64,000 bases of DNA. It comes from Catonia carolina (lineage: Eukaryota; Arthropoda; Insecta; Hemiptera; Achilidae). Location of the stretch: assembly GCA_035578175.1 (NCBI GenBank), contig JAQMRL010000014.1, positions 19,172,895 to 19,236,894 of the forward strand. Reading direction: 5' to 3'. Each line of letters opens with the position of its first letter. Positions within the stretch are counted from its first letter, which is position 1. This document shows, piece by piece, positions 32,601-47,600 of this stretch. Made by a program: the position numbers and the translations under genes. The notes beneath the pieces were generated by a model, which was given only the letters and a program-made list of their open reading frames with translations, was not told the origin of the DNA and ran no database searches.

Positions 32601-35600
32601 CCTACAAATTTGATTTTATACACTTTTGTCGTAAAATGCATACTAAGACTGAAATCGTAAAATATTGATTTTTTTACACTAATTACCGCTAAACTAAGCG
32701 TTATACAAAAAAATGTTTAAAATAAAAGTTGTAGGTTTTTAAATTCTCTACAACTTTTATTAAACTCGATTTTGCGCAAAACTGCACATTAAAGCCGCAA
32801 TCTTAAAAAAACAATTTTTTTACGTGAAAACAGCCTCTCCAAGAATTTCAGCAGACATGGCACCTACCCTATCTTGTAAAGCATAAAAAATTTAGTACAT
32901 GAGGCGATTTTAAAAAAATTGTAGGAACCGTTTTTGTTAAAATTACAAAAAAGTGAAAAATAACACAAATAAACTACTACTTCTGGTTGACCGATTTAGA
33001 TGAAGATGTTCATGTCAGGTCCAGTAGTAGTACCTAACTTAAGTTACAAGTTTGTATGATGTTCCAATCTTGAGATATTCTGTTCACACACACGCATACA
33101 CACACCAATCGCTAAAAACATGTTTTTTCGGGTTCAGGGGGTCTGAAAACGTGTAGATCCAGTGAAAACTCGATTTTGAAAAATCGACGTGAAAACAATA
33201 CTTTCCTTCCTATATATTCATAAAGGCAAGAGAAAGAAATTACATTACTCAAGCATGTAACTCACCACCCAATGGTACCGCCGGTGTAACGTTCCGTCTA
33301 TCTGTACCCGATCTAACACATCATTGTTTATAATATAAACAGTATTTACAATTTCAACAAAATGAAATTAAATATGTTATATTATTGGCGGGTTCAGATG
33401 GCCGACTATCGCAGTGGTAAGTCGACACCACGCACCACGCGTACGGCAATCGCGTGAAATAGTTCACATGCTGTTGTCCGAAATTTGCAATCTTCATCAT
33501 TTTTATTGCGATTTTTCAGTAACAATTAAACCTTCTTGGTGTTTTTCTGCAGCCTCAATTCCTTCATATTCCGGGTACATTGCTACACAAACTTCTTCCC
33601 ATGCCTGGTTTTTAAGATGTTTATTTGCGTAGTGCGGAGATCCAAAGTGCCATAAGGCAGGCCTCTGCTCAAGCTCAATTATAAACCTTTCCGTATAAAA
33701 CTCAGAAATTTCAAAATTAATTGGTAACTATGAACAATAAACTATAAAATATATGAAAATTATACTGGTGTTCTATTCACTGATGCTGTTCTCAATGCTT
33801 GCGTCTGTGGTACTAAGCTAGGCGAGAGTCGGTTGCAGAAGTCAGTGGTACCACTAGCGCAGGGTAAAAAACGCGTACAACGCATCGCATTGTCATGTGA
33901 AGTAGTGGGTGCGACTGCCATAGTGCACAATAGTATTTGGCAGCGCTGCGTCACTGTTACGACAGGCATGCGATTAGTGGTAATGACTTACCACTGCGAT
34001 AATCGGCCATCTGAACCAGGCCTAAAAGAGTAGTAGAATGACAACTGGCGGATGACTCGGCATAACAGCAAGCTTGGAAATTTGTGGCGCAGCCTTTGTA
34101 CTAGTCATGGGACGGCACAGTAAAATAGGTGAGCTAGCACACCGCTCCACACACTTGAGTAAACGGCACAGAGCGTGCCGTACAATTGAACGATGAGACG
34201 GGCTGAACTGTGGCAGTGAGCTAGTAGATTCTAGATTCTAATACAACAGCACTGAGCTGAGCTATGTGAATAAACAGAGAGTGAGTCGAGCCGAGGGTGA
34301 CTTTCGCTCACTCCTTCGCACACAGCACGTTGTGTTTGCACGTGCGTCAACCTGAACGTTCATGCATCCCTTTCCACAAACAAATTTTTGTCATGTGTCT
34401 ATCTTTGTTTCGTATGCCCGTGGTAAAATTGTTACAGTACAGTACAATGGTATTTTACAACCACTTGTCTCCGGGTTGTTGTAGTATAGTATGAAAGAAT
34501 AATGACTCCTTCTCCGCACCCTCACAAACAGTGGCAGAGTTTGATTCGAAATGTATACTTTTCATGCAGCGTTTAGGTATAGGTAGCCCTTGCTATGATG
34601 CGACTAGAGAAAAGTGGTTTAGTCGTGGAGGGGATGTACAAGTCAGCTCTGGCGAAGAGCGTGGGGAGAAACACTCGGTGTGCTGGTCGTTCAAAATAAA
34701 AGAGCTGGTAGCTCACCGCTCAGTAAAAGAGCTAGCTCTTTTGTGCGACTCGCTCACGAGCGTCACATCACTACTCTGTACACAAAGAGGATTAGGTGCA
34801 GACCAAATTCCAAAACCGATTGAATAGTTGAACCCAACTAGTGTGATCCTCAAAAGACCGAGTATAAGATGGAAATGATCAATAATCTTTATTTCGCTTA
34901 CCGTCTGAAGAATATCCGACGACACCTCCAAATATGACGAGGACGTAGTCCACATCTAACTCTTGCATTATCTGATACGCTTTATCTTCAGTAGATGCCA
35001 TCGCCTGACCGACTCGTGATATATGTGTATTGTTCCAAGTATTATTATCGACTAATATCGTCCTGTTTGCCATCGCAGTTATCTGATACCCGTAATCCCA
35101 CCACGACATTACACGAGCATCCTGTAAAAAAATATTTAAAAAATAATTCATACAAATTTTGAGTTCATCATCAGTAAACAATGTAAAATGAAAAACAACC
35201 TAATTTTGATCAAGAGTGAAAGACGTGAAATGAAAATAAACCTTATAAATTTGATTATATTAGACACTTTTCTCGTAAAATGCATACTAAGGCTGAAATC
35301 TTTAAAAAAAATCGATTTTTTTACAGATTTTCTCAAAAAAAAATCAGAAAATTACTAATTACCACTAAACTAAGCGTTATACAAAAAAAATATTCAAAAT
35401 AAAAGTTGTAGATTTTTAAATTCTCTACCAATTTCATTTTATACATTTTTGTGCTAAAATGCATATTAAAGCCGCATTAAAAAAACAATTTTTTTACGAG
35501 AAAATAACCTTTCCAAGAATTTCAGCAGACATGGCGCCAACTCTATCTTGTAGAGCATAAAAGAATTAGCAAATGAGGTGATTTTTAAAAAAATTGTAAA

Positions 35601-38600
35601 AGCCGTTTTTGAAAAAATTGCAAAAAGTGAAAAATGACATGAATAAACTACTACTTCCGGTTGACCGATTTTGATGAAAATGTTTGTGTCGGGTCCGGTA
35701 GTAGTATCTAACTTAAGTTTTAAGTTCATACGATGTTCTGTTCTTGAGATATTCTGTTCACACACACAAAGACCAATGACTAAAAACATGTTTTTTTTTG
35801 GGTTCAGGGGGTCTGAAAACGTGTAAATCCGGTGAGTACTCAATTTCGATAAATCGACGTGAAAACAATACTTTCCTTTTTATATATTCATATAAGCAAG
35901 AGAAAGTAAAAAATGCCTGAACTGGGTTTGTCTCTCAATAAGCAGATACAGATATCATTAATGGTTAAGTCAAAGGTAAGTCTTTTTAAGAAATGCTTAT
36001 AATGATGAGACGCATCGTCTCATGAAAAGGATTTTTATTATTATTTTTATAATGTATTGTTCAAAATTAGTACCTCAGGTGTGTTCATTCTTAACCAATA
36101 GTATGCTTCTCTAAAATCATCAAATATAATCTGCGATCCGTCATGTGTCCTCGCTGACAAGACAATACTCGGTGAACTGTACGCTTCAGACGTCACCCAC
36201 GTACAATGAAACGTGTACGATATCAACAGGAATGTCATCATACCGACAAAACATGTAGCAATCTGAAACAGACATTTTGAAACATATTAATATCAACACA
36301 AATAAGGCATATTCACAAACAACCTGTGTTTCACAAACTATAAACTATATATGCCTTGAAGCCGCAACCTGTGATCATCAAATTATTGTTTGCGACATAT
36401 GATCATCAAATTATTGTTGTGTGCGGTTCCAAGCCCCGTGTAGTTGCGGGGTGAAGGGTACGGGTTGAGGTATAATGAATGAGTGACGCTTGCTGGGAGA
36501 ACGATTGTTGTATTACTCTGATACCGAAAATTCGTTTTCAAACTTTCCGTATTTAACATGTTTGTTTGTATTTATTACATTTATTTAGTTACATATTTTG
36601 ATATAAATTGGTAAGTTAAATATTATGAATCTGTCCAAGTTAATAACCCGGTAGGTATTTTGTTAAATTAAAGCGCCGGATGATAAGAATATTTTTTTAG
36701 TCCAGTTAGTACACGCTACCACTACAAATGCATCAGCAGTGAAACACTACTAACTCATTCATTCTCCCACTACTATAACAACGCAGGACATTCCTTTCAA
36801 CTATATGGAGCTGGGACTCTAGCAGTACACTGGTCAACAATGGAAAAGTTGTTTGAAAACTAATGACTAATTCTTATAGATTTTTGTGCGCCGGTTTCAG
36901 GAAAAATAGTCGAAAAATCAATCATATACCATTTTTTTCACAATATTAATTTGTTTTAACCCAGTTCATACTGTTGATCTAATTTTAGGCCATGCACAAT
37001 TGATGGCGGGTGACGAAACATGCTCCGGCTAGTTATGTATAAGGATCTTGGAGAATTTTTACCCACCCATTGGGAATTAGATTCATCACCATAAGCCTTG
37101 ACAAGCATTTCATGAGTTTCCGTGAAAAATTTTCCGAATTTCACGGCACAACACTGTTCACGCAAGCCAATAATTTTGAACTTTGACAAACTCATAGAAA
37201 ACAGCCTTGACTAAAACAGCTGTTTCTCCACAACTAAGCAAGATATAAACAAACTATAAAATAGAGGTTACTCGTGATGTTTCTAAGAACACAATGAGCT
37301 GTGGCGCATCTCTGTGGAACTAATTGTAGAAGCGCTACAAAAAAAATTCAGGAACGTTTTAAACAGACCTCGTAAATGAATAAAGATCAAGGCAACATAG
37401 GTTAGTGAAATATTTATGCAATAAAACAATAATAGTGTAACCAACCCTTCTGAAGCTTTCGTTAAGTCCACACATTACCAAAAATGCCATTTAAAATAAA
37501 TTGAAATATATATTTCTAACCACCAGAATACGGTAACATAAAACACTTACCAATGTTTATAGCGCTTTCGTGTATCTTGTCCTACCATGGTAGGAGCAGG
37601 AAGTTTTAAATTTTGACGTAAAAAATTTTAATTTACTGAAGATGTGTACAAGATATACGAATGCGCTATAAACATTGTTAAGTGTTTTATGTTACCGTAT
37701 TCTGGTGGTTAGAAATATATATTTCAATTTTAAATAATACGGCTGTTTAAAATCCTACATAGGATGTTTGATAAAATAATAAATCAAATTAAATTATGAC
37801 AATAACTATAAGTATCAGACGAACTAATGTCCCATAGCCGAGCGAGTGAGAGGGAGATATGTGGCATAACTACGCATGCGCCCAAAGGTCTTTACCGTTA
37901 TAATCCAAATCTGAAAACATACTACAGTCGTTATATTGCTTGTTAGTTTACTGCATGCATAAACGTTTGTTCACAACAATGAGTAAAATTATATGAAAAT
38001 GTTATTGTAACGGCGCGTATGGCTCGTGCGAGTGAGAGCGTTATGCATTCTCTCACTCCCACGGCTAGAGGACATTAGTTCATCTGAATATTGTACATGC
38101 TATTAATTACTGCATAAAAAATACATAAAATACCTCGCTCTTCATAACGAAATTGCTTTCCAATTTGCGTGTTTTCTTATCAACGTTTTTGTTCGGATCC
38201 ACTTGTTTCATGTAAGTATCAAGCATCGCATTGACTGCGATACCAGATAATATACACATCACTGGTGCGAGTACCAACATTAACCGCACCATCACACCCT
38301 GTACAACAAATACAGAAACATATTCAATTAATTTTATTCATATAATAATGATTGTTGTTTAGGTCAACAGCCGAAAGGCTGGTTTGAACCTCTAGAGGTT
38401 TTACTAAGTAAAACGAGGAGTGAGGTGGTTTACCATTGCCTTCCTCACTGAGTGGAAAAGTACACTTATCAGCATGCTGGGCCCTCTAAAAAGCACATAT
38501 TTTCCACTCTGTAAATGACAACTTCACTTCATTCACCACAGGGTCTAGCTGTACAATGAAATTCATTACTTTCAGAGAAGATAACTCTGATTAGTGTCTT

Positions 38601-41600
38601 TTATACCTCTACCCCTTCTGTTCTTAAATGATGCAGTCATTTAATTGACTGACCATGTGACAAGAAACAGAACTATTTATTTTAGCCCTGCAACGGACAG
38701 ATTGAGTGTAAATAATTTGACACTCCACCTGTCTGCTATGGGCAGATAATAATGATTATACTTTTAAATATCAAAACTAGCTACTCTTGAAATTGCAAAG
38801 AAAAGAGACTTAAATCTTGTGTATAAATTGGCAGATATCAAAGAATGGCTTCATGATCAATGAGCTATGTCCACACTCATGCATTGTCGCATGCCATTCA
38901 CTAGTCCGTACTCATTTGAAGAGCTCTGTTTAAAAAAAATTCTATTAGCCCCTAAACTTCTTGAGGGGAAACTGAGCCCTATAGCGGTATCCACTCCGAG
39001 TATAGTCGTTTAGAAAAACAAACTTCTGTGTTTTTCCTGCAGCAACTCATTCCGTAGCTCATTTTGAATTATTTAACGATGCTTTTATTAAAAAAAATAA
39101 ACACTTTGCTTGACATAATGCTGCAGTGAAAACGCATGGTTCAGTCCAAAAATCATTTCCCTACCTTTACGTGGAGCCAAAAAAGCACTTTTTAAAAAAA
39201 AATGGTTGGCATATTAAAACTGAACATGAGTTTTAACTTTTAAAATATTCATATTATAGAAAAAACTCTGATCTTCAATGAACTTAAACGCCAATTTTTA
39301 TGAAAATCCTGGAAGGAGTAACGGATGTTTAAAAACCACATTAACGGAAAACCGGCTAAAAACTGAGTACTTTTTTGCGTAAATTGTTGAAGGTATCTCC
39401 GAATAATTTTCAAATAAAACAATCTAAGTCAAACCAATCAATGCAGGACAGAACAGGCTTTAATTTAATATAGTGTTCAAAAATATTTGTTAAGTTTTTT
39501 TTGAGATAAAGCTCTTCAAACGAGTGTGGGCAGGTGGTATGCCTCTAAGCGCATGCGTTGAGGCATGCCTTATCGCAAGTTGAAAAAGAAAGCGCACAAG
39601 TGTGGACATACCTAATGTCTTGATGACCTGTCAATTGTTTCTAATAACATGAAACATGGAAACAGGATGACGATATCTGGGCTGTAGGAGGGGTTTAGAG
39701 CCATATTACCACATTGCTCTTAATCAGTGGCTCAGTCACAATGATGCACATGTGACTATGACCGGTCATGATGGAGAATCCAGATAACAGTGACATCCAG
39801 TCAGATGCGGTGGACCCTTACTCTCAAACACTTCTGTAATATTTAACTCTTTGAGCCAACATTCGTACAACTGAAGATCAGAGTTCATAAGTTGACGCAC
39901 CTTGGTCACATTTTTCATCGATCAATGTTGAAACCATAGGTCATACGGGTTGTTCAAATTTTTTGTACCACTCAAAAGCACTTGTTCTCTTCATTGCTTC
40001 ATCCCCCTGAAAGCCATCTGAACCATTTAAACAGTTTGTGCGGAGGGTTTAGTTAACACTTACGCTGCTGATCCCGTCAATTAATGTACTCATAAAACTT
40101 TTCTGAAATGTAGATCTTGTCATTTGACGTATCCAAATTCCCTGCGCTGTATTAAGTGATTGAAAGTCTATGGACAGCATTTCTTGTGTTATAAACATTA
40201 TTTTATACCTTTAGTTATTAAATACACCAATAAAGCACTTATTGAAAGTTTTGTTTCCTGTCTGTGGTTATATTAACATATGCTATACTGAGCATGTTTC
40301 CAACCGACAATTTGTGTTGTTCAGTACATTGTTTGTAGTTTTGAAACATGTCGTTGAATGATTATGTTTATATTATTCTTCATGTTATAAATAGGCTACA
40401 ATCATATATTTTTAGTATAATACAATATAATTGTATTACACATAATATTTACATTAGATGGGTCATATTTTTCCACATGCTCACACAAACTGAGACACCA
40501 AAAGAACTAGATTAAAACAAAGATCTGTTTGTACATACAGCAAAATATATACTGGTAACTCCATATAATATCAAAAATATATTAGCGTCCGATAATTTGG
40601 CGAAACAAAAGTAAAGGCCGGCCGGAAACAGAAAAACTAGAATCTGTAAATCGAAATAGAATGACGACCAAGAAGTCGGCTGATGTTCAGATACTGAAGC
40701 GATAATTGGTATATGATTTTTAGCGTAAGATGGATCCAACAGGGTATAGAATCTTCCCGTCCAAGGCGCAATTTTACCTGAAAAGAAAATGCAAATCATT
40801 TTACACAATTCAAGACTGTAAGAGTATTAACTATATTTATAAAAGCAGTAGCACCACATTGACTCAGTAATCACGTAGAAATCATCATAAATTTTCAAGA
40901 ATCATAATAGAAACCATTTTGTAAGTTTGGATTAAGATTAGAAGCTTTTAAGATTGTTTGTTTTGATTAATAAAAACCCGATTTCCTACCGTTTGTGTTT
41001 GTTTCTTATTGATCTATTTTACATCACTCTGATCTTTTTACTTTCTCTTGCCTATATGAATATACAGGAAGGAAAGTATTGTTTTCATGTCAATTTTTCA
41101 TAATCGAGTTTTCACCAGATCTATACGTTTTCAGACCCCCTGAACCCAAAAAACATTGTGATTAGAAGCTTTTAAGATTGTTTGTTTTGATTTAATAAAA
41201 ACCCGATTTCCTACCATTTGTGTTTGTTTCTTATTGATCTATTTTACATCACTCTCTTCAGAATTGAATTCTTTACAAGTTTGGTTTAAAAAGTTTACAT
41301 GTTTGTTACCCGTTTAACGTTAATGTACTTAACGACGAATATAACAGTTTTTCAAGCCAAATTTGGTGTATGTTGTCAGATATCTCAAAAACTACTTTAG
41401 TTCACAGATCTAGGACCTCTTTTATTCAATTTTCCAGCTCATTTTACACAAAATCTGTTTAGTTTCACAACTTAATTAACCCTTCTGTAGAGGTTAATTT
41501 CTGCGAGGGAACTGAAATCCCGACGAAAATTTTCGCCAGCTTTAACTTCCCAACGAAGCAATTCCAGACCTATGTTTATATGAACTTTTTACTTTCTCTT

Positions 41601-44600
41601 GCCTACATGAATATACAGGAAGGAAAGTATTGTTTTCATGTCAATTTTTCATAATCGAGTTTTCACCAAATCTATATGTTTTCAGACCCCCTGAACCCAA
41701 AAAACATGTTTTTAGCGATTGGTTTGTGTGTGTGTGAACAGAATGTTTCAAGAACGGAACCTCGTACGAAATTGAAACTTAAGTAAGATACCACTAGAGG
41801 ACCCGACACAAACATTTTTATCAAAATCGGTCAACCGGAAGTAGTAGTTTATTCGTGTCATTTTTCACTTTTTTGCGAAACACTTTTTTCACGTCATTTA
41901 CTCATTTTTTTTCAAGATAGGGTAGGGCGTCATGTGTGGTGAAACTCTTGGAAAGGCTGTTTTCTTGTAAAAAAATTGTTTTTTAAGATTGCGACTTTAA
42001 TATGCATTTTAGCATAAAAATGTTTATAATAAAAGTTGTAGACAATTTAAAATCCTACAACTTTTATTTTTAACATTTTTTTGTATAACGCTTAGCTTAG
42101 CAATTTTCTGTTTTTTCCTCACGAAAACAAGTAAAAAAATTGATTTTTTTTAAGATTTCATTTTACGACAAAAGGGTAAAGAAAATTAAATGATTTACAG
42201 TTTTTATTAACAGAATTTTTCCCTACAGAGCCTAGCGTAAAAGAGTAATTTTCCGTATTTTAAAAGCCAAACTGAGGTTGATATTAATTTTGCGTCTTTC
42301 ACTCATGATTAAAATAAGGTTATGTTTTTTTGAGGTTAGTTTTTTTGTTTATTTCTAATGTTAAGTTATATTGTTCATTATTTGCATTGGCAAGAGAAAG
42401 TCACGTGAGTGTTTCACACCAGATTTTTATTGAACGAAAAACATTTGATAGTCTCAGACATTTACCACTGAAATCTGTTTTTACGAGTTCGTAAGTCTCC
42501 AAAGCAGAATTTCTAGTTTTTAACCAAAATTTGACAAAAAATTATTGTTCTATTTTGATTTATCCATTTTGCAGAATTGATCATGACTAATTCACCAAGA
42601 TCTGATCACATGACCTCACTCACCAGGATGCGACGCGCTACCGAATAAAAATGTCACTGTGATCGTTTCAAGAACAAAATAAGCTTCCTCTATTACACGC
42701 ATTGACAAACCTAACCTCTCTCTCCAATTGAGTAGTGGCAACACCTACCTTAAAACTTTACAATCACACTTCGTAGGTAAAATGAGAGTGTAAACGAAGT
42801 TTTATTTTATTTTACACCTGGTTGTTTTGCAATTGCTGCTAATGCAGACGGTATAAAGGATGATACATGAAGGTGGGTGATGAAAAAATGCCAGACCTGA
42901 CCAGGAATCGAACCCGGAACCCCAGCGTAGAAGCCAGTTGTGCTAACCACTATACCAAGGGGCCGGAAATGTAGAACTATAATGGATCTTTTGGGCTTAA
43001 TTGCAAGGGATTTTTAACCCACCACTGTATTTATCTTGGCTCAAAAAAGGAAACTTTGATCAAAAAGCAATTATGATATCTCTATTCACCAATGCCTAGG
43101 AACACCTTACCAATTACTTTTTATATTATTTTGGTACATTAAAAAAGGATACGAACCTGTTAACGTAAGAATACCGCCAGCTACAGCTGAAGTACCGACT
43201 GTGCCAATAACAACTGCTTTAAATAATACATCGAAATCATCACCAGACATTTTGCTACGAATATAATCGACGCAACTATGTAATTGACACAAACCAAAAA
43301 CACCAAGTGCCTGAAAACAAAAATTGTTCATTTAATTATAACAATACTGTTTAACCTGAGTATCTTTTTTCCTAAATTTCTTGTCTTGTTTATACTTATT
43401 AGACCACTTTAGTCATCCATGATCGATTCTTTCGTGAGTGTTTCAACATTCTCCACTTAGTTTCCATAAACAGTACAACCTCGTTTATCTTCCTTTTTTT
43501 TAACATCCAACAGTTTTGATTTTTTATAATGTATAAAAATATGTCGTGCCTGAATGGGATTCGAACCCAAGACCGCAGTTATCTGGACTAACAGGGACGA
43601 AAGGTAATCCGGAAAATTGAAATTTCAGATAATCAGGTTATATAGGCAAAACAAACCCTGAAATAAGTAGACTTACCGTTTATTACTATAACCCCCACAT
43701 TTTCTAGGACAAAAATGTGGCCAAAGTACAAAAATCTTCTGGATTCCTAACATTGTTTGAATCTAAGATTAATCGCCAAAGACCTCAACATGTGCAAGAC
43801 ATAAGGTATGGCCACACTCGTGCACTTTCTTTTTTAACTTGCGATGTCGCATGCGCATAGAGGCATACCACCTTCCCGCACTCGTTTGAAGAGCTTTATC
43901 TCAAAAAAAACATAACGAATATTTTTGAACACTACACTAAATTAAAGCCTGTTCTTTCCTGCATTGATTGGTTTGATTTAGATTGTTTTATTTAGAAATT
44001 AATCGGAGATAACTCCAGGAATTTTCACAAAAAAATACTCAGTTTTTAGCCGGTTTTCCATTAATGTGGTTTTTAAAAGTCCGTAACTCCATCCAGGCTT
44101 TACATAAAAATCGGCATTTTAGTACTTTAAAGATCAGAGATTTTGGTAATATGAATACTTTAAAAGTTAAAACTCATGTTCTGTTTTAATATGCCAGCCA
44201 TTTTCTAAAAAAGTGCTTTTTTGGCTCCACGTAAAGGCAGGGAAATGATTTTTGGACTGAACCATGAATTTTCACAACAGTATTAAGTCGAGCAAAACGT
44301 TTATTTTTTTTAATAAAAACGTTGTTAAATAATTCAAAATGAGCTACGGAATGAGTTACAGCAGGAAAAACACAGTTTGTTTTTCTAATGACTATACTCG
44401 GAGCGGGTACCGCTATAGAGCTCACTTTCCTTTCAAGAAGTTTATAGGCTAATAGAATTTTCTATTAACACCACATTACATACATTAACACACTATTTCT
44501 AATCACAAATGCAAAATACAATACATGGCACAATACTGCTGTAAAAATGCATGGTTTAGTCCAAAAATCATTTCTTCTCTATCTTTACATGAACCCAAAA

Positions 44601-47600
44601 TACACTTTTTTTTTAAAAAATGGCCGGCATTTTAAAATGGAACATCAGACTTCTATTTTAAAATATTCATATAGAGAAAACTCTTAAACGCCATCTTTTA
44701 TGAAAAGCCTAGACAGAGTAACAAATGTTTAAAAACCACATTAACGGAAAACCGACTAAAATCAGAGTACTCTTTATGCGTAAATTGCTGCATCTACGAC
44801 TAGTTTCAAAATAAAATAATCTAAGTCAAGACAGGACAGGTGAAATGGCATGTGATGTAGCTTGCCATTTGTGTGGACATAGCTACAGGGTACCAAAAGT
44901 GTTGAACCCACAACACCTTTGTTGTGACTGCATACTTGGCCTGGATAGGGGTTGCAATCATACCGTACCCATCGTACAGCCCTGATGTGAGCCCGGCAGA
45001 CTTTTTCCTGTACCTAAAGTTCAAGAGAAGTGTGACAGGTCACCGTTTTAAAGATGCTCCCACCATCCAATGGGCTGTCAGTCTCTGAAAGAGGTTACGG
45101 CAGCGGTGTATCGACGCCCAAGAAGACTAATTTCAAAACTTTTAACAAGTTGTACCGTTTGAATCAACAAATTCTTTTTACCAGACCCATTCTCATTACT
45201 TTACAGACAAACCTTGTAAAAAAAATGTTTGTTTCTTAATGCTTTCTTTGTTCTTGATAATTGTGGCAATAGTAGACTTGTTCAATCCATACGTTTAAGA
45301 TAAATTCACCTGCTTCATTCCCCATTCAAATTTAGCAACAATTTTTTTTTTAATTTCTATTTTCAATGGTTTCCATTTCTTTGCTGACCCAAACATACCT
45401 TTCGAAGACATTCTCAAAATTAACATTCTACATTATGAAAGTAGCAAAAAAACACGAAACACCAAACTGAAATCAAACATGAAACATAAAAAACCAGGAC
45501 TTCGAAACTTTGACGACAACATGGTTGTTGACAGGTGTAAACCAGGATTGAAACTGAAAGCAAGACGGTTGAATGTGAATTGATTTCTAAGAAACAGTAC
45601 CAATCAAGTGGAAATAAGAGATAAAATTCAGTACATAATTTAAGGACAGTGGCTGGATGTTAAAATTTAACTTATGAATCAAGCAGAGTGCTAGAAATAA
45701 ATAATGAAAGAGATAATGAAACAACTTTTGTAAAATACCATGCGTAGTGTACAGTTAAATAAAATGGGCTTTACTGATACACGAGAGGATACCCAAAAGT
45801 AACCGGAATAGCACTGCCATGGGCGGTGCTTGTGTAGTACGCATTTCTGCCGCACAGACATGTATAGTGCAACTCATTGCGAGTTCAATATTCATCTGCA
45901 GTGATTGTTTTTTGCCAGCGCTGTTTTGTTCTTGTTTCATTTTTAATGATGGCAAGTTTAAGTGAACTGCTGTGAAATTTTGGTTTCTACTCGGTAAAAG
46001 TCCTGCTGAAACTGTTTTAATGTTGAAAACGGCTTACAAAGATGACGCAATGGGAAAATCTCAAGTATACAAGTGGTTTTATCGGTTTATAAATGACGAC
46101 ATGTCAATTGATGACAAACCTCATTCTGGATGCCCATCAACTGCCTAAATCGATGAAAATGTTTAAAAAATTCGAAAGCGTGTGCTCTCAGACCATCGAC
46201 TGACAATTTGGAAGTTTTAAGAAGATTGCGCAACAGTGTTTGTCAAAAAAGATCCGATTTCTGGCAGACAGGAGACTGGTTCTTCCATCACAACAATGCA
46301 CCTGCACACATGGTCATCTCGGTGAAAGATTTTTTGACTAAAAATGGCATGGTCCTGCTGCCCCATGCACCTTACTCGCCTGACCCTGACTCTGTATGAC
46401 TTATTCTTATTTCCTCACATGAAAAGGGACATTAAAAGACACCAATTTGACAACACTGAAGCAGTCAAGAAAAAAACGAGAGAGGAGCTGTCAGCCATTT
46501 CTAAAGATGACTACAAAAAATGTTTCGAACAGTGGAAGCACCGGCGGGATAAATGTAATAGTTGTAATAGAGAGTATTATGAAGGGGATAAGGTTGTTTT
46601 GTGAAAATTTGAAAATAAATAGCTTTTAAAAAACAATTCTGGTTTCTTTTGGGTACCCCCTTGTATGCATGGACACTATATATTTTAACTATACAAGGGG
46701 GTACCAAAAAAACAACCAAAATAGCATTGCCATGGGCAGTGCTTGTGTAGTACGCATTTCTGCCGCATAGATGTGAATAGCGCAACTCACTGCAAGTTCA
46801 GTGTTCATTTGTAGTGATTGTTTTTGCTAGCGCTGTTCTTGTTTCGTTTTTAAAGATGGCAAGTTTAAATAAACAACGTGCAGCTGTGAAATTTTGTTTT
46901 TTTACACATTAAAATGCTGTTGAAACTGTTTTAATAAAGAGAATTTAGACTTACCAACATATGCTCTGAACTTTGAACGGGTTGGAAACCGACGAAAGAG
47001 ATCTGCATTGATAATACAGTTCCTACACAGTAGAGAGTGCTATACGCAACGTAAATACGGTGCGAAAACCGTCCTGTTATCATTAACGTAAGCACGTGTA
47101 ACGGAATCAGATTGATTAGAAACACATAACCTCCCCATGACGAAACCTGTAACGGAAAAAAAAATTTAAATCAAGTCAATAAATCACTTGAATTGTGAAC
47201 TTCAGAAGTCGAATACAGTAAAATCCAGCAATATTTAACAAACTGGTGTGAAAAACTCACACAACTTTCCCTTACCAATGTAAATAATGAAACATATAAT
47301 CTATGTTTAATCATGAGTAAATAATTTAAAATGAAAATCAAGCTCTGTAGAACTTAAACATACGGAAAATCAGTAACTGCCGATCAAAACTAGAGGCACT
47401 TAGAGAAAAATGTTTAAAGTAAAAGTTGTAGGTTTTTTTAATTTTCTATAACTTTTATTACATACACTTTTGTCGTAAAATTACAGATTTTGATAAAAAA
47501 TACAAAACAGAAAATCACAAACTGCCAATAAACTACATTTTAAAAAACATTTTACATTTTATACATTTTACAACTACATTTTACATTTTATAAACAAACA

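Larger units (their letters stand above)
27957..33240 (-). repeat. S1 repeat, minus copy split by an LTR retrotransposon
   Basis: 27957-28019 carries the S1 terminus ('ggtgtgaaacactcacac', 'caatgcaaataattaac') and 32402-33240 carries the rest to the head 'gaaaacaatactttccttcc' at 33192. The LTR element lies between them at CCTAA. In the longest STT3A intron. Confidence 0.92.

Noticed and set aside
43107..43331. Independent small membrane protein gene
   Set aside because: Bounded by splice signals and in phase with the neighbouring STT3A exons, so it is an exon of that gene.
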